Below are positions 9,181 through 17,520 of a stretch of 64,000 nucleotides of DNA, in pieces. Where the stretch lies: the IMG/VR virus record IMGVR_UViG_3300025697_000023, positions 1 through 64,000 of that record. One strand, 5' to 3'. Position numbers and translations under genes: made by a program. A model generated the notes under the pieces. It saw only the letters and a list, made by a program, of their open reading frames with translations, made no database searches and was not told where the DNA came from. The first letter of the stretch is position 1. Every line of letters begins with the position of its first letter. This stretch comes from a virus.

Positions 9181-10333
9181 GTTTAACCTCTTCTTGAGCC
9201 TTCTTGCAGACCATCTCGTAGTCGCTAATGGCTACATCCAATTCTATTTTAAGACGGTCAGCTCGTTCCGGATTTAACTTTCCGATAACCTGATTAATAT
9301 AGTTTACGTTTCCTCGAAGGTAATCAATGTACTGTTCTACTGTCGGGTATCCTGCCCGAGCATATTGGGTTTCAATCCCATGGGTTAATGAGTTGTGAAC
9401 CATAGCTCGGAACAGAAGATATTTTTCACGCGGTATATTAGGTTTTTGATTGAAGACCATTCCTAGTAAAGTTTTACGATAGAAAGAATGTCCAACTCGG
9501 GTCTTCAGGGGGTTAATTCTATACTCCGCGGTTTGAATAATATCTGTGATACACCCACAAATTTCTTGAGATTCTTCCTTACTTATATTTACACCACAAG
9601 TGAAACATAGATCATCAGAGTAGCGAGTATAGCGCCAGCACCAGACGTCTTTTAGGTTCATTTTTTTATCCAGGGTTTTTAAGTAACTGAGGATCTGATG
9701 ATCTATTCTGTCATCTGCAATAAGGTTACAGATAGCACCGGAGGTAGGGGCTCCTTGAGGAACTCCCGCGGATACTTGCGGTAGGTCATCTACAGTAAGA
9801 AGGCCTGCCAAGAGGCTCGCTGTATAGTGATTATAACCAGCATCTTTAAAATAGTTTCGAATCCAAGAGCGGTGGGTACTCCCAAAGAAATCCCGGAGGT
9901 CCATTTGGATTACGGCACCTCTCCGGGGACACTCGTGTTTCTTGGGGGACACTCCTTTGGGAGTACCATCACAGGTTTTACAGGCAGGAATATGTTGTGC
10001 AACTGCATGCCGGGTAGACAGTCCTTTTCTATACGCAGTAACATGATCCCCCAATTGGCTCTGAAGAGGAATCAAGAACTTAGCGTGTACCCTGCGTAGG
10101 AACGATTTCATAAAGGGTGAAGGAGCGTGAATAATCCGAAAACCCTTTCGTTTTTTAGGGATTCGGTGAACGGTATAGTGTTCGTCTTTCTGATTAAGTA
10201 CCCACCAGAGTGTTTTGGTTGCATACCCTAACCGGAAAGAAAGGCTACAATCATCCACGGCATAGGGAGTAACTTCGGGAATATTTGGTAATTCAATTCT
10301 AACTACTGAGGTTTTGGCAAAGCCTATGGACAT
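9173..10333 (-). CDS. Retron-like reverse transcriptase
   Basis: 386 residues. Motifs in order: HRIPKKRKGFRIIHAPSPF (55-74, RT1), GLSTRHAVAQH (104-114, resembling the retron G-x-S...A-x-x-H region), a Cys insertion CKTC...HEC (118-135), QMDLRDFF (143-150, catalytic Asp145), PQGAPTSG (192-199), RYSDD (237-241, catalytic Asp pair; Tyr-Ser-Asp-Asp rather than the usual YADD), and LLGMVFNQKPNIPR (289-302), which aligns with the retron thumb region but lacks its VTG. There is no maturase or endonuclease domain. It starts inside the stop codon of the upstream gene and overlaps the next gene by eight bases. The QG-x-PTS motif argues against a diversity-generating retroelement enzyme. No separate msr-msd gap exists beside it. 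Confidence 0.9.
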   Translation of the reverse strand: MSIGFAKTSVVRIELPNIPEVTPYAVDDCSLSFRLGYATKTLWWVLNQKDEHYTVHRIPKKRKGFRIIHAPSPFMKSFLRRVHAKFLIPLQSQLGDHVTAYRKGLSTRHAVAQHIPACKTCDGTPKGVSPKKHECPRRGAVIQMDLRDFFGSTHRSWIRNYFKDAGYNHYTASLLAGLLTVDDLPQVSAGVPQGAPTSGAICNLIADDRIDHQILSYLKTLDKKMNLKDVWCWRYTRYSDDLCFTCGVNISKEESQEICGCITDIIQTAEYRINPLKTRVGHSFYRKTLLGMVFNQKPNIPREKYLLFRAMVHNSLTHGIETQYARAGYPTVEQYIDYLRGNVNYINQVIGKLNPERADRLKIELDVAISDYEMVCKKAQEEVKHA

Positions 10334-10965
10334 CAGGTAACCTCCACTTCTTGCACTGATTTATCGTAAGCCTGTTTTAGATCCTTATCGAGAGGAAGCC
10401 GAGTCTTAGAATCATTACGACAGGTACTTGTTCCAGGTAAACATTGTCCAGCATAGTACTTCGGAAGATTCGCACAAATAGAACAGAGGAGAGGAATCTT
10501 GTCGTCAGGAGTTTGAATAGAAATAGGAGGTAACTTAATACCTGCGTTGGCGTTTACACCAACTACCTCAGACATGATGTAGCCTATTTCAGATATGTCA
10601 GGAACTTTGTGACCCTTACGTGTCCGGGCTTTTACGTGGGTAGGAACAATCAGGAGCCAATCCTCAGGCCTTGAAATATTAAAACGTTTCTTATGGAAGA
10701 GAGTTGTGCCTTCAAATGCTAAATCATCGCGGCGTACTCGTACTGTCTTCTCACGCTCAACGTGTAAACAATTGAGCATTTTTGCGATTATTTCTGTGTA
10801 GTCCATCACAAGATAATAGCGAAACAACTGCTGGATACGGGGCTCATCATTCCGGTGTGCGATGTACACATTATCATACGGGAAGTAATCGATATGTGTG
10901 TCGCGACTCCGGATACTGTGTTGAGCAATCTTTACGTGGTAAATATTCCCGGGGTAGAATTTCAT
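10333..10965 (-). CDS. Unknown protein upstream of the reverse transcriptase, with a C-terminal Cys cluster
   Basis: 210 residues, no recognised family. The N-terminal two thirds are mixed alpha/beta and basic (KARTRKGHK, REKTVRVRRDD). Near the C-terminus, CSICANLPKYYAGQCLPGTSTC gives four Cys that could bind zinc or an iron-sulfur cluster; the LPGT-x-x-C ending recurs in the helicase gene at 31661. It begins four bases after the metallopeptidase-VWA gene and its TGA overlaps the ATG of the reverse transcriptase. The tight coupling makes it a likely component of the same system. Confidence 0.75.
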   Translation of the reverse strand: MKFYPGNIYHVKIAQHSIRSRDTHIDYFPYDNVYIAHRNDEPRIQQLFRYYLVMDYTEIIAKMLNCLHVEREKTVRVRRDDLAFEGTTLFHKKRFNISRPEDWLLIVPTHVKARTRKGHKVPDISEIGYIMSEVVGVNANAGIKLPPISIQTPDDKIPLLCSICANLPKYYAGQCLPGTSTCRNDSKTRLPLDKDLKQAYDKSVQEVEVT

Positions 10966-10968
10966 ATC

Positions 10969-12558
10969 TTAGCTTTCGTGGATTTTAATGACCCTACTTC
11001 CCATAGAGGGATGATCAGTGCCATTGGGGGTAAGTGCCCATATGAGAGGACACGCGGGGAGTAAGTCTGGAATGGGTCCGTGAGGCGAGTCGATAGGAGC
11101 TTCCCCGTCAGTAAACATAACTACCAGGTCTGGTTTAGGGAGTCTTATATCCAGTCCTTCTACATTTTTTTCCCAATCTTCTTCTGTGTCAACACCACAG
11201 ATACGTCGAAGAGGGGGGCAGAAGTCGGTGCCTCCACAACAATAGCGTTCTAGTCCGTGTTGTCCTGGGGATTGAATTTCATCATCTTCTCCAAATTCTT
11301 GTTCATACTGAATAGCGGCATCAAAGATAATCAGATAGGCTTTTGCCATAGTATCCGCTTGAAGAATCCCCTGTATTTCCGACATGAATTTAAGATACTC
11401 GTCGTTGCTAACCGAACCCGAAGAATCCACACATATGTATATGTGAATTCCTACCTCTTTTTGAAGTCCCGGGTAAGGCTCTAAACCCTCTTCGAGTGAC
11501 GGGAAGAGCGCAATGTTAGGCATCACGGTACTCTCCGTAAGCTTCGAGGATATAGAGGAGCGTAGCATCCCGCGGAATAGATGCTCCCAGGGAACTGTGG
11601 GAGGTGTTAGAAATTCTTCTAAATAGTGTTCCAATGCTGACGGGATCAGGCCTCGTTGTTTCCGCGTCTGGTCTAACGCCTGCTGTACGAGTTTTTTACC
11701 TTCCCGTTGGGCGTTATCAAGTGCTCGTTCCATCTCTGCTTCTGTTAGATCATTCCAGACTTCTGAGATGTCCAGGGGTGCATGCTGGCGTGCTAGTAGC
11801 CCCTTGAACCAATCTGGTAGCTTAGGATCCTGCATAGGGTCGTAGGAGCCATAGCCTGACTGAGGAGTTCCCTCGTCTTTTGGGGGACCTTTCTGAGGGT
11901 CACCTGACGCCTGGGACTGCTGCTCCTCTCCAGACTGTCCCTCTCCAGACTGTCCTTGTTCTCCAGGATCCTGTGGCGGGGCTTGGAGTTGCTTCTTGAT
12001 ATTTTCAACTATATCTTCGATGTCGTCTGGAGCCCATCCGTGGTCTCCCAGGTCCTGAAATAAGCGATGAGCATACTGCTCAAAGGTCTCACCCTTGGGG
12101 TAATTACGTTCTTCCGGCAGAATCATAGACTTCATTTCATCCTGAAATATCTGGGATTTCTGCTCTACGAAGACCCTGAGAGCTGTGTCATTGACTGCCA
12201 TATCTGCGGCCACATTCAATACCATGTGACGACGCTCGTAACGGTAGTCGTTGTTGACGATCTTCTGGAGACGTAGGAAGCGCCCCAAGTGGTTCAATGC
12301 CAGGTGGGCTCCCTCGTGAAAGAATACTAGAATTTGCTTGGCGCGGGGGAGACTCAAGAGCCATTTGGGATCATAGATAAAGACATTCCGTCCTGTTTTG
12401 CCAATCATAACCCCTGCGGTTCCCAGGCCTTTTTGAGGGATAAACCGGCAACCGTTTAAAACACGACCCAGAAAGTTGTTGCCACCACGGATGCTGACGG
12501 CCCATTGTAAATTTTCGCTGATGATAGTCTCATCTGTTGTTTCGATTAACGCTTCCAC
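10969..12558 (-). CDS. Metallopeptidase-like plus VWA-like protein (DUF2201 type)
   Basis: 529 residues in three parts. Residues ~1-170 hold a putative zinc peptidase with FFHEGAHLALNHLGR (HExxH plus a further His). Residues ~195-255 are a Gln/Gly/Ser/Pro/Glu-rich linker. The C-terminal part is a VWA-like domain with VDSSGSVS (MIDAS), GGTDF and TDGEAP. Proteins of this layout are commonly paired with MoxR-family AAA+ ATPases, and one lies nearby at 14322-15578. The pair may remodel or activate a target complex. Here it is also the first gene of the operon that continues into the reverse transcriptase. A strong GGAGG precedes the ATG at 12558. Confidence 0.85.
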   Translation of the reverse strand: MEALIETTDETIISENLQWAVSIRGGNNFLGRVLNGCRFIPQKGLGTAGVMIGKTGRNVFIYDPKWLLSLPRAKQILVFFHEGAHLALNHLGRFLRLQKIVNNDYRYERRHMVLNVAADMAVNDTALRVFVEQKSQIFQDEMKSMILPEERNYPKGETFEQYAHRLFQDLGDHGWAPDDIEDIVENIKKQLQAPPQDPGEQGQSGEGQSGEEQQSQASGDPQKGPPKDEGTPQSGYGSYDPMQDPKLPDWFKGLLARQHAPLDISEVWNDLTEAEMERALDNAQREGKKLVQQALDQTRKQRGLIPSALEHYLEEFLTPPTVPWEHLFRGMLRSSISSKLTESTVMPNIALFPSLEEGLEPYPGLQKEVGIHIYICVDSSGSVSNDEYLKFMSEIQGILQADTMAKAYLIIFDAAIQYEQEFGEDDEIQSPGQHGLERYCCGGTDFCPPLRRICGVDTEEDWEKNVEGLDIRLPKPDLVVMFTDGEAPIDSPHGPIPDLLPACPLIWALTPNGTDHPSMGSRVIKIHES

Positions 12559-12574
12559 TGTAGCCTCCTTCGGA

Positions 12575-12587
12575 CTATAATTCTCTC
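12575..12587 (+). promoter_or_regulatory. Candidate phage promoter element CTATAATTCTCTC
   Basis: This -10-like element lies 25 bases before the ATG at 12600 in the divergent gap. Closely similar elements occur before 36162 (CTATAATTGTC) and 58932 (CTATAATTCTTAT). No convincing -35 box is visible, which would fit a phage-specific sigma factor or RNA polymerase. Confidence 0.4.
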
Positions 12588-12599
12588 GAGGAGAAAAAC

Positions 12600-13592
12600 A
12601 TGATTAAAGATCAAACAAATGACCCGGGGTTTGGAACTTTGTGTGCTGTAACCAAGCGATTTCCTGCCTTGAAGGAAATGGCCAAGACGGCGGAATTAGA
12701 TACCAATGAATTTACGGATCTTCCCAATACCGCGTTCGCGTGGGAAACTCGCCGAAAATTTCCGATTCATAACCGGGAACATACTGCGATTTCTTTAGGG
12801 TACCGGAAGATTGCGAGTGCTATCCCAGCTGAGGTAGATGAGAAGCTAAAGAAAGCTGCGGAAGTCTATGGGGTTGATACTACGGTGTTTGATACCCCTG
12901 AAATAGTTAAGACAGCTTCTGAAGAGTTCTTCCTCTTAGGTGGACGCTTTCGAGTAACCTCTGCAGAGGAAGTACCCTATGCAGAAAAAGCGTTGCTTAG
13001 AAAATATGCTAGTCTTTCCCCTCAAGACAGGGCTGAAGCATTTGTTAACTTGGGAAAAGTAGCACAACATTTTGAGGTTCCATTACAACCTTCTACCCAA
13101 AAACTCGCAGGATTTACGATTACGAGTACGCGGGTAATGAAGGACTGGGTAGAAGCTCGGAAGGTAGCTGCTGAGAGCCTTAAGTCTTCTGTAGCAGGCG
13201 CTTACGAAAAATTGGCGCGTTCGTATGACGGGGCTGATGCCTATATCACGGATAAATCCGTGCAGGTAAAACTGGCTTCATTGATTGATGAGCTAGACCA
13301 GCAGTCGGGGGTTCAGCAGTATTACGGAAAGTCCCTATTAGATCCAATTCAGACCGTATTCAATACCGACAAGGTAGCTACCGGACAAGTTATGATTGGT
13401 AGCCTGATGCTCGATAAAGATAAGGTAGCAGCTCTCCCCTTGTCCTTCTGGGAAAGTTTACTGGGAGACGATATCGCAAAGGAAATTTCAACAGATGGAG
13501 AACCTGATATCGATAAGCTGATGCCTATTCTTCCTACCCTTCCTAAGGATTTAACTATCGTAGCGCAGAAACAACTCGCGCATCTTGCCTGA
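12600..13592 (+). CDS. Unknown virion-type protein rich in K-[VTL]-A motifs
   Basis: 330 residues, no recognised family. It carries one of the densest sets of the short motif found through the virion gene block: AKTAELD, VKTASEEF, GKVAQHF, QKLAGF, RKVAAES, EKLARSY, VKLASL, DKVATG and DKVAALP. Mostly helical by composition. The start ATG follows GAGGAG at good spacing. It overlaps the next gene by one base. Although it lies among leftward replication genes, motif content ties it to the structural proteins after 42 kb, so I infer that it is part of, or packaged in, the particle. Confidence 0.7.
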   Translation: MIKDQTNDPGFGTLCAVTKRFPALKEMAKTAELDTNEFTDLPNTAFAWETRRKFPIHNREHTAISLGYRKIASAIPAEVDEKLKKAAEVYGVDTTVFDTPEIVKTASEEFFLLGGRFRVTSAEEVPYAEKALLRKYASLSPQDRAEAFVNLGKVAQHFEVPLQPSTQKLAGFTITSTRVMKDWVEARKVAAESLKSSVAGAYEKLARSYDGADAYITDKSVQVKLASLIDELDQQSGVQQYYGKSLLDPIQTVFNTDKVATGQVMIGSLMLDKDKVAALPLSFWESLLGDDIAKEISTDGEPDIDKLMPILPTLPKDLTIVAQKQLAHLA

Positions 13593-14359
13593 TGATGGAA
13601 CTCGACTCACTAATAGAACTTGCGCCCAGGCTATCGACTCGATTTCTTGAAAAAACCGCAGCCATGATTCCTTATGCCCGAAAGGTTCTTCAAGAACCTG
13701 ATGCGTGTTGTGCGACTGTCCTTTATTTAGCTGTCAGAACTTTGTTTGGCGTTCAGGTTACAGCCTGGGAACCTGAAACTATTTGGTTAACTTTAGAACG
13801 GCAGGAAAATATTGAGTTGGACGAGCTAGCCCGGGACAAGATTCAGGCAGCTATTACGCTAGTTGTTAATCCTTCTTTCTACTGGGATAGCTATGTGTTC
13901 CAGAGGACCGCTCAGGCACTTAACGGGGAACCCTTCGATGCTTACGCGCTGCAAGAAATCCCCCCTCCAGTTCAATGTTGGGCTGTTTACGAAGCCGGTA
14001 TTATCCGGGGGTTAGACCTGGATGTTCCTGTTATCCCTGATTACGACGAAGACGTACAAAGCTATACCGCGGTATGTCTCCATAGAGACGGGATGGTACT
14101 TCCCCCAGATCAGCTCATGTATTCTAGAGCTGCTCTTAAGAACCTCTATCCTAAAAACACGCAAGAGTTTGCAGCCACTGTTATGAAGTCCTGGTCACAA
14201 GTAAAAAAAGAGGACCTCCAGAAACGTAAGTTTCCGGAAGATCCTCTGGGGGTCCAACTTTCATATTTGGCGGGCTGCAAACTCTACGTAGATGAGCGGG
14301 CAGAAGCACTAGCTAAGGACATTACCTTGGTTTCGGTACGGTCTTCCAGTCCTGCATAA
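13592..14359 (+). CDS. Unknown protein, translationally coupled to the preceding virion-type gene
   Basis: 255 residues starting at the ATG that overlaps the TGA of the gene before (a second ATG follows directly). It includes FLEKTAAMIPYARKV near residue 20 and FQRTAQALNG, the recurring motif of this phage's virion block. The middle is rich in aromatic and acidic residues. Its last 38 bases overlap the end of the leftward MoxR-like gene. No function can be assigned. Confidence 0.65.
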   Translation: MMELDSLIELAPRLSTRFLEKTAAMIPYARKVLQEPDACCATVLYLAVRTLFGVQVTAWEPETIWLTLERQENIELDELARDKIQAAITLVVNPSFYWDSYVFQRTAQALNGEPFDAYALQEIPPPVQCWAVYEAGIIRGLDLDVPVIPDYDEDVQSYTAVCLHRDGMVLPPDQLMYSRAALKNLYPKNTQEFAATVMKSWSQVKKEDLQKRKFPEDPLGVQLSYLAGCKLYVDERAEALAKDITLVSVRSSSPA

Positions 14360-15578
14360 GATCATTGTCGACATTCCGGGTATTTTTATCCAACTGTTTA
14401 TGTATTTCTCGCCAACCAGGAAAGTCGGCCATTTCATACATCAGTTCAGTCAGGTAGTCTCCCGCGTTATTGTCTTCGGCCATCTGGTTAAGACCCGTAT
14501 GGATCTGCATAAGAACTTCTGCAGGAAGGTCTCCCAGGAAGGTAACGAAGTTTTTGGCTACCTTGTCAACACTGGTTTTCTTCGCAAATAGAATTGTAAG
14601 AACACCTTGACCAAGGTCCAGTAATTTGGTGCGGTCTTTCTTGATCAGTTTTTTCACTGCAGTTCGTGTCTTCCCCTTATATGCCCGTAATACTTCTTCC
14701 GGCTTTACTGTCAAAGTAGAGTCCGTGAGAAAATCTATAAGTTGTTTTGTTACAGTCATACCTACGGAAGCTGCGTAACGTGTTTCTGCGAAAGGACCAA
14801 TGATACTTACATTATTCTTTTCCATTAAGTAAGTATCGAGAGAGATAGTCTGTATTGTTGCGGGACACATATACTGCTTGTTCACACGTTGTGCTGCCAT
14901 GTCATAGATGAGTTTGGGGAACGTTTCTATGAACGACAGGATACTCGGGTGGCAGGGCAGCGACTTACCTAGAGCATCCCTATCACTGAAGTGGAAGATA
15001 TCGGATTTGGCGTGAGGGTACCAGGATTGGAAAGACGGGATACAGTACAACCACTTGAGTCTACGGCGAAGTGCCGCGTTCGTTTCGATCTGTGTAACAC
15101 TGTATTTGTCCGTGGCGGGATTCATCATACCCACGACCATACAATCTTTCGGTAGTAGATAGTCGAACATTCTCCGGTCTTCGATCAGCGAAAAGAACAT
15201 CGAGATTGCGTGGGGTAGTCCCTGGTTTAGTTCGTCAAAAACCACCATGGCTTTTTCTCCGCCTTCGGGAAAGTTCTCTGGTAGCAGCGTTTTGAAAAAT
15301 CCGATTTTTGCTTCTTTTGTAGAAGGGATCCCCGCCCCCATCAACCCGTAGTGGGCCGTACGGATGTCACATACCCTGGCGCCCACCTCGTGCGCTACCT
15401 GATGAACTACTTGGCTCTTGCCCATTCCGGCTTCTCCGACAAGCATGAAAGCCCCCCGCCACTGCTTAGCATTCCAAGAAAGTAAGATCTGTTCTTTTGC
15501 GCCTGCCATAGTTACCTGCGGGATGTCATGTAGCTGAGCATACTTGAGTTCTTCTTCGTTCTTTTTTCCTTTTGTCAT
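14322..15578 (-). CDS. MoxR-like AAA+ ATPase
   Basis: 418 residues. Walker A is GEAGMGKS near residue 48, Walker B VVFDELNQ near 112, and a sensor-like MMNPATDKYS near 150, with an Arg-rich ALRRRLKW soon after, in the order seen in MoxR/RavA ATPases. The C-terminal half is helical. These ATPases act with VWA-domain partners to assemble, activate or unfold protein targets, and a metallopeptidase-VWA gene starts 1.8 kb downstream. GAGGAG precedes the ATG at 15578. It is divergent from the terminase gene 29 bases away. Confidence 0.85.
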   Translation of the reverse strand: MTKGKKNEEELKYAQLHDIPQVTMAGAKEQILLSWNAKQWRGAFMLVGEAGMGKSQVVHQVAHEVGARVCDIRTAHYGLMGAGIPSTKEAKIGFFKTLLPENFPEGGEKAMVVFDELNQGLPHAISMFFSLIEDRRMFDYLLPKDCMVVGMMNPATDKYSVTQIETNAALRRRLKWLYCIPSFQSWYPHAKSDIFHFSDRDALGKSLPCHPSILSFIETFPKLIYDMAAQRVNKQYMCPATIQTISLDTYLMEKNNVSIIGPFAETRYAASVGMTVTKQLIDFLTDSTLTVKPEEVLRAYKGKTRTAVKKLIKKDRTKLLDLGQGVLTILFAKKTSVDKVAKNFVTFLGDLPAEVLMQIHTGLNQMAEDNNAGDYLTELMYEMADFPGWREIHKQLDKNTRNVDNDLMQDWKTVPKPR

Positions 15579-15607
15579 ACTGCTCCTCGTCTGTTACTGT
15601 TGGTTAG

Positions 15608-17227
15608 ATGTCTACAATACCTAAAAAACCATTATCAATCATTGCTGAAAGATGGTTGTTACTCGACGGTAAACCCTTTAGCTTACGTGATTGGCCTATG
15701 CACCGCGCTTTCTACGATGGGCGATACCCCCGTATGCTTATGAAAACTGCGCGACAAGTTGCTAAGAGTACCACCCTATCTAATTTTAGTATTATTGAAT
15801 GTGCAGTTCTTCCTCATTTTCGTACAATGTTTGTTAGCCCTTCTAAAGAACAGACTGTGCGTTTTTCAAATGCTCGGGTCTCTAAAACTATGTCTTATTC
15901 TCCTATTATTAAGGAGGGGTTTCTACACCCTGATTTATCGTATCGTATGGGACATAAGCAATTCCGTAACGGGGCTGAGATGTACTTTACGTACGCTTGT
16001 GACGACCCCGACCGTTTGCGTGGAATTTCATCGGATAGAAATCTAATGGATGAGGTTCAGGACATGTTGTACGATCCTGTAATCATCGTAGGTAATGAGT
16101 GTATGTCTGAATCCAATTATGGATACGAGACCTATGCTGGTACCCCAAAAACCATGGAAAATACGATTCAGTATCTGTGGGAAATGTCGACGCAGACTGA
16201 ATGGGTAATGAAGTGTGAATCTTGTGGTTGCTCCCAGTATATCGATGACGAAAAATCTGTAGGAAAACTAGGTCCAATTTGTGTTAAGTGTGGCTCGTAT
16301 CTCAATCCTTTTAAGGGTCAGTGGATAGACCTTTCTCCCCCGGACCCCACTAAATATCCCGACCCTAAACAGAAGCTAAAAGGGTTTCATATCTCACAGC
16401 TTATTATGCCGAAGAATGTGCCTGAGGCAATGAAGCACCGAGGAGGAGTTGACTACGAGAGAGCGGTTAAACGTTGGCATCGTATTCTACGGAAACATAT
16501 AGAAAGTCCTCCCTCGTTATTCCGCAATGAAGTCCTGGGAGTTTCCGATGCTATTGGTACCCGTATGATTTCTCTGGAGGAACTCCAATCTCTTTGTGTG
16601 GGAGTTTCACTACAGGAAAAGCCTAAATCGGGACACTTTGTAGGAGTTAGAAGTGCTGTCGCGGGGGTTGACTGGTCTGGAGGAGGCGCGTCAGGACTCT
16701 CGAGAACAGTTCTTTGGATCTGGGGACACCGCGCAGACGACCAAAAACTCGTGTGTCTTTATTACAAGGTATACCCGGGAAAAAACCCTGTGCATGCCGT
16801 TGATGAAGTTGCCGCTACATGTCAGGCGTATAACGTACGCATGGTAGTAGGGGACGCAGGAGAAGGTGCAGTAGCTAACGGACTTTTAAAGCGGGCCCTA
16901 GATGCTCACCGGGTACAACAAGTACAGTACGGAAGTCATGCGAGGGCTCTTAAGTGGAACGGGGAAGACCGGTACATAGGAGATAGAACAACGTTAATCG
17001 ATAATTATTTTATGGAACTTAAGCAAGGACACATGGAATTTGGGCCGGAAGAACAAATGAAAATGGCTATAGAAGATATCCTTAACGAGTATGAAGAAGT
17101 AACACAGCACGGTAAAAAAGTATGGAGACACTCACCTCAAAAACCAGATGACTGCCTCCATGCTGGATTGTTTGGCTGGATTGCTTACAAGATCTCTATC
17201 GGAGATCTTAAATTTTACCAGCATTAG
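15608..17227 (+). CDS. terL: Terminase large subunit with a zinc ribbon
   Basis: 539 residues, typical length. The packaging ATPase has an atypical Walker A, KTARQVAKSTTL (residues 46-57), and Walker B NLMDEVQDM near 142. The nuclease domain has VAGVDWSGGG near 350, VVGDAGEGA near 417 and PDDCLHAGLFGW near 515. Between the two, CESCGC and CVKCGS (about 199-225) form a zinc ribbon, a feature of one branch of large phage terminases. It cuts concatemeric DNA and pumps it into the prohead. No small subunit was recognised. No strong ribosome binding site precedes the ATG. A structured non-coding region follows immediately. Confidence 0.92.
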   Translation: MSTIPKKPLSIIAERWLLLDGKPFSLRDWPMHRAFYDGRYPRMLMKTARQVAKSTTLSNFSIIECAVLPHFRTMFVSPSKEQTVRFSNARVSKTMSYSPIIKEGFLHPDLSYRMGHKQFRNGAEMYFTYACDDPDRLRGISSDRNLMDEVQDMLYDPVIIVGNECMSESNYGYETYAGTPKTMENTIQYLWEMSTQTEWVMKCESCGCSQYIDDEKSVGKLGPICVKCGSYLNPFKGQWIDLSPPDPTKYPDPKQKLKGFHISQLIMPKNVPEAMKHRGGVDYERAVKRWHRILRKHIESPPSLFRNEVLGVSDAIGTRMISLEELQSLCVGVSLQEKPKSGHFVGVRSAVAGVDWSGGGASGLSRTVLWIWGHRADDQKLVCLYYKVYPGKNPVHAVDEVAATCQAYNVRMVVGDAGEGAVANGLLKRALDAHRVQQVQYGSHARALKWNGEDRYIGDRTTLIDNYFMELKQGHMEFGPEEQMKMAIEDILNEYEEVTQHGKKVWRHSPQKPDDCLHAGLFGWIAYKISIGDLKFYQH

Positions 17228-17520
17228 TATACCGCTTAGCGTATAGGACAAGAACCTCGCGGGACTGATGCACCCCAAGCGCTGTCAGCGCAGGGGATCA
17301 TCAGATTTCGGAGGGCTATGGCGCCCGGAGAAATTCTTGACCGGTAGCTGTATGCATAGTTAAGAGCATAAATCAGGATGTAACATCCTATTGCTTCTAG
17401 GGACTAGAAACATTCCGGTATGTACCGCTATGTGTCGGTTTCTAAGAATGACATCTTAGAAACCAAACTACCGTGCTGTGTTGTAGACTTATACCGCTAA
17501 CTAGCGGCTATTTCTTTTTC
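17228..17520 (+). ncRNA. Highly structured non-coding region, candidate novel structured RNA
   Basis: There is no credible ORF here, yet the region is full of hairpins. Examples: 265-304 relative to 17000 (CTGATG/CATCAG, CCCC/GGGG, GCGCT/AGCGC stacked); 17305-17334 (ATTTC/GAAAT then GGA/GGA internal loop then GGGC/GCCC); both enclosed by CAAGA 17249-17253 with TCTTG 17335-17339, giving a three-way junction. Then ACCGG 17340-17344 with CCGGT 17415-17419 encloses three more hairpins (17351-17370, 17375-17389, 17395-17409). An 11-bp hairpin lies at 17437-17464. The ends can also pair (17232-17241 with 17495-17507). Strand is uncertain; a T-rich tract after the last hairpin favours the plus strand. 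A DNA-level role (packaging or replication site) remains possible. Confidence 0.6.
17494..17519 (+). terminator. Candidate intrinsic terminator after the structured region
   Basis: CCGCTA-AC-TAGCGG forms a tight GC-rich hairpin followed by CTATTTCTTTTT. It would end rightward transcription from the terminase gene and structured region. It overlaps the last codons of the leftward polymerase gene. Read leftward, no T-run follows the hairpin. Confidence 0.5.

Noticed and set aside
5268-10333. Diversity-generating retroelement (RT close to fibre-like genes)
   Set aside because: The RT has QG-x-PTS as in retrons, not the DGR-type SQ motif, and I saw no repeated template/variable region pair near the fibre-like genes. 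A full search was not possible by eye.
10969-12599. Standard retron msr-msd RNA directly upstream of the RT operon
   Set aside because: Upstream space is fully coding or only 41 bases long between divergent genes; no stem-loop array fits there.
17228-17496. tRNA or group I intron in the structured region
   Set aside because: No acceptor/T-loop consensus or CCA-type layout is seen, and no split gene flanks it, so neither fits.
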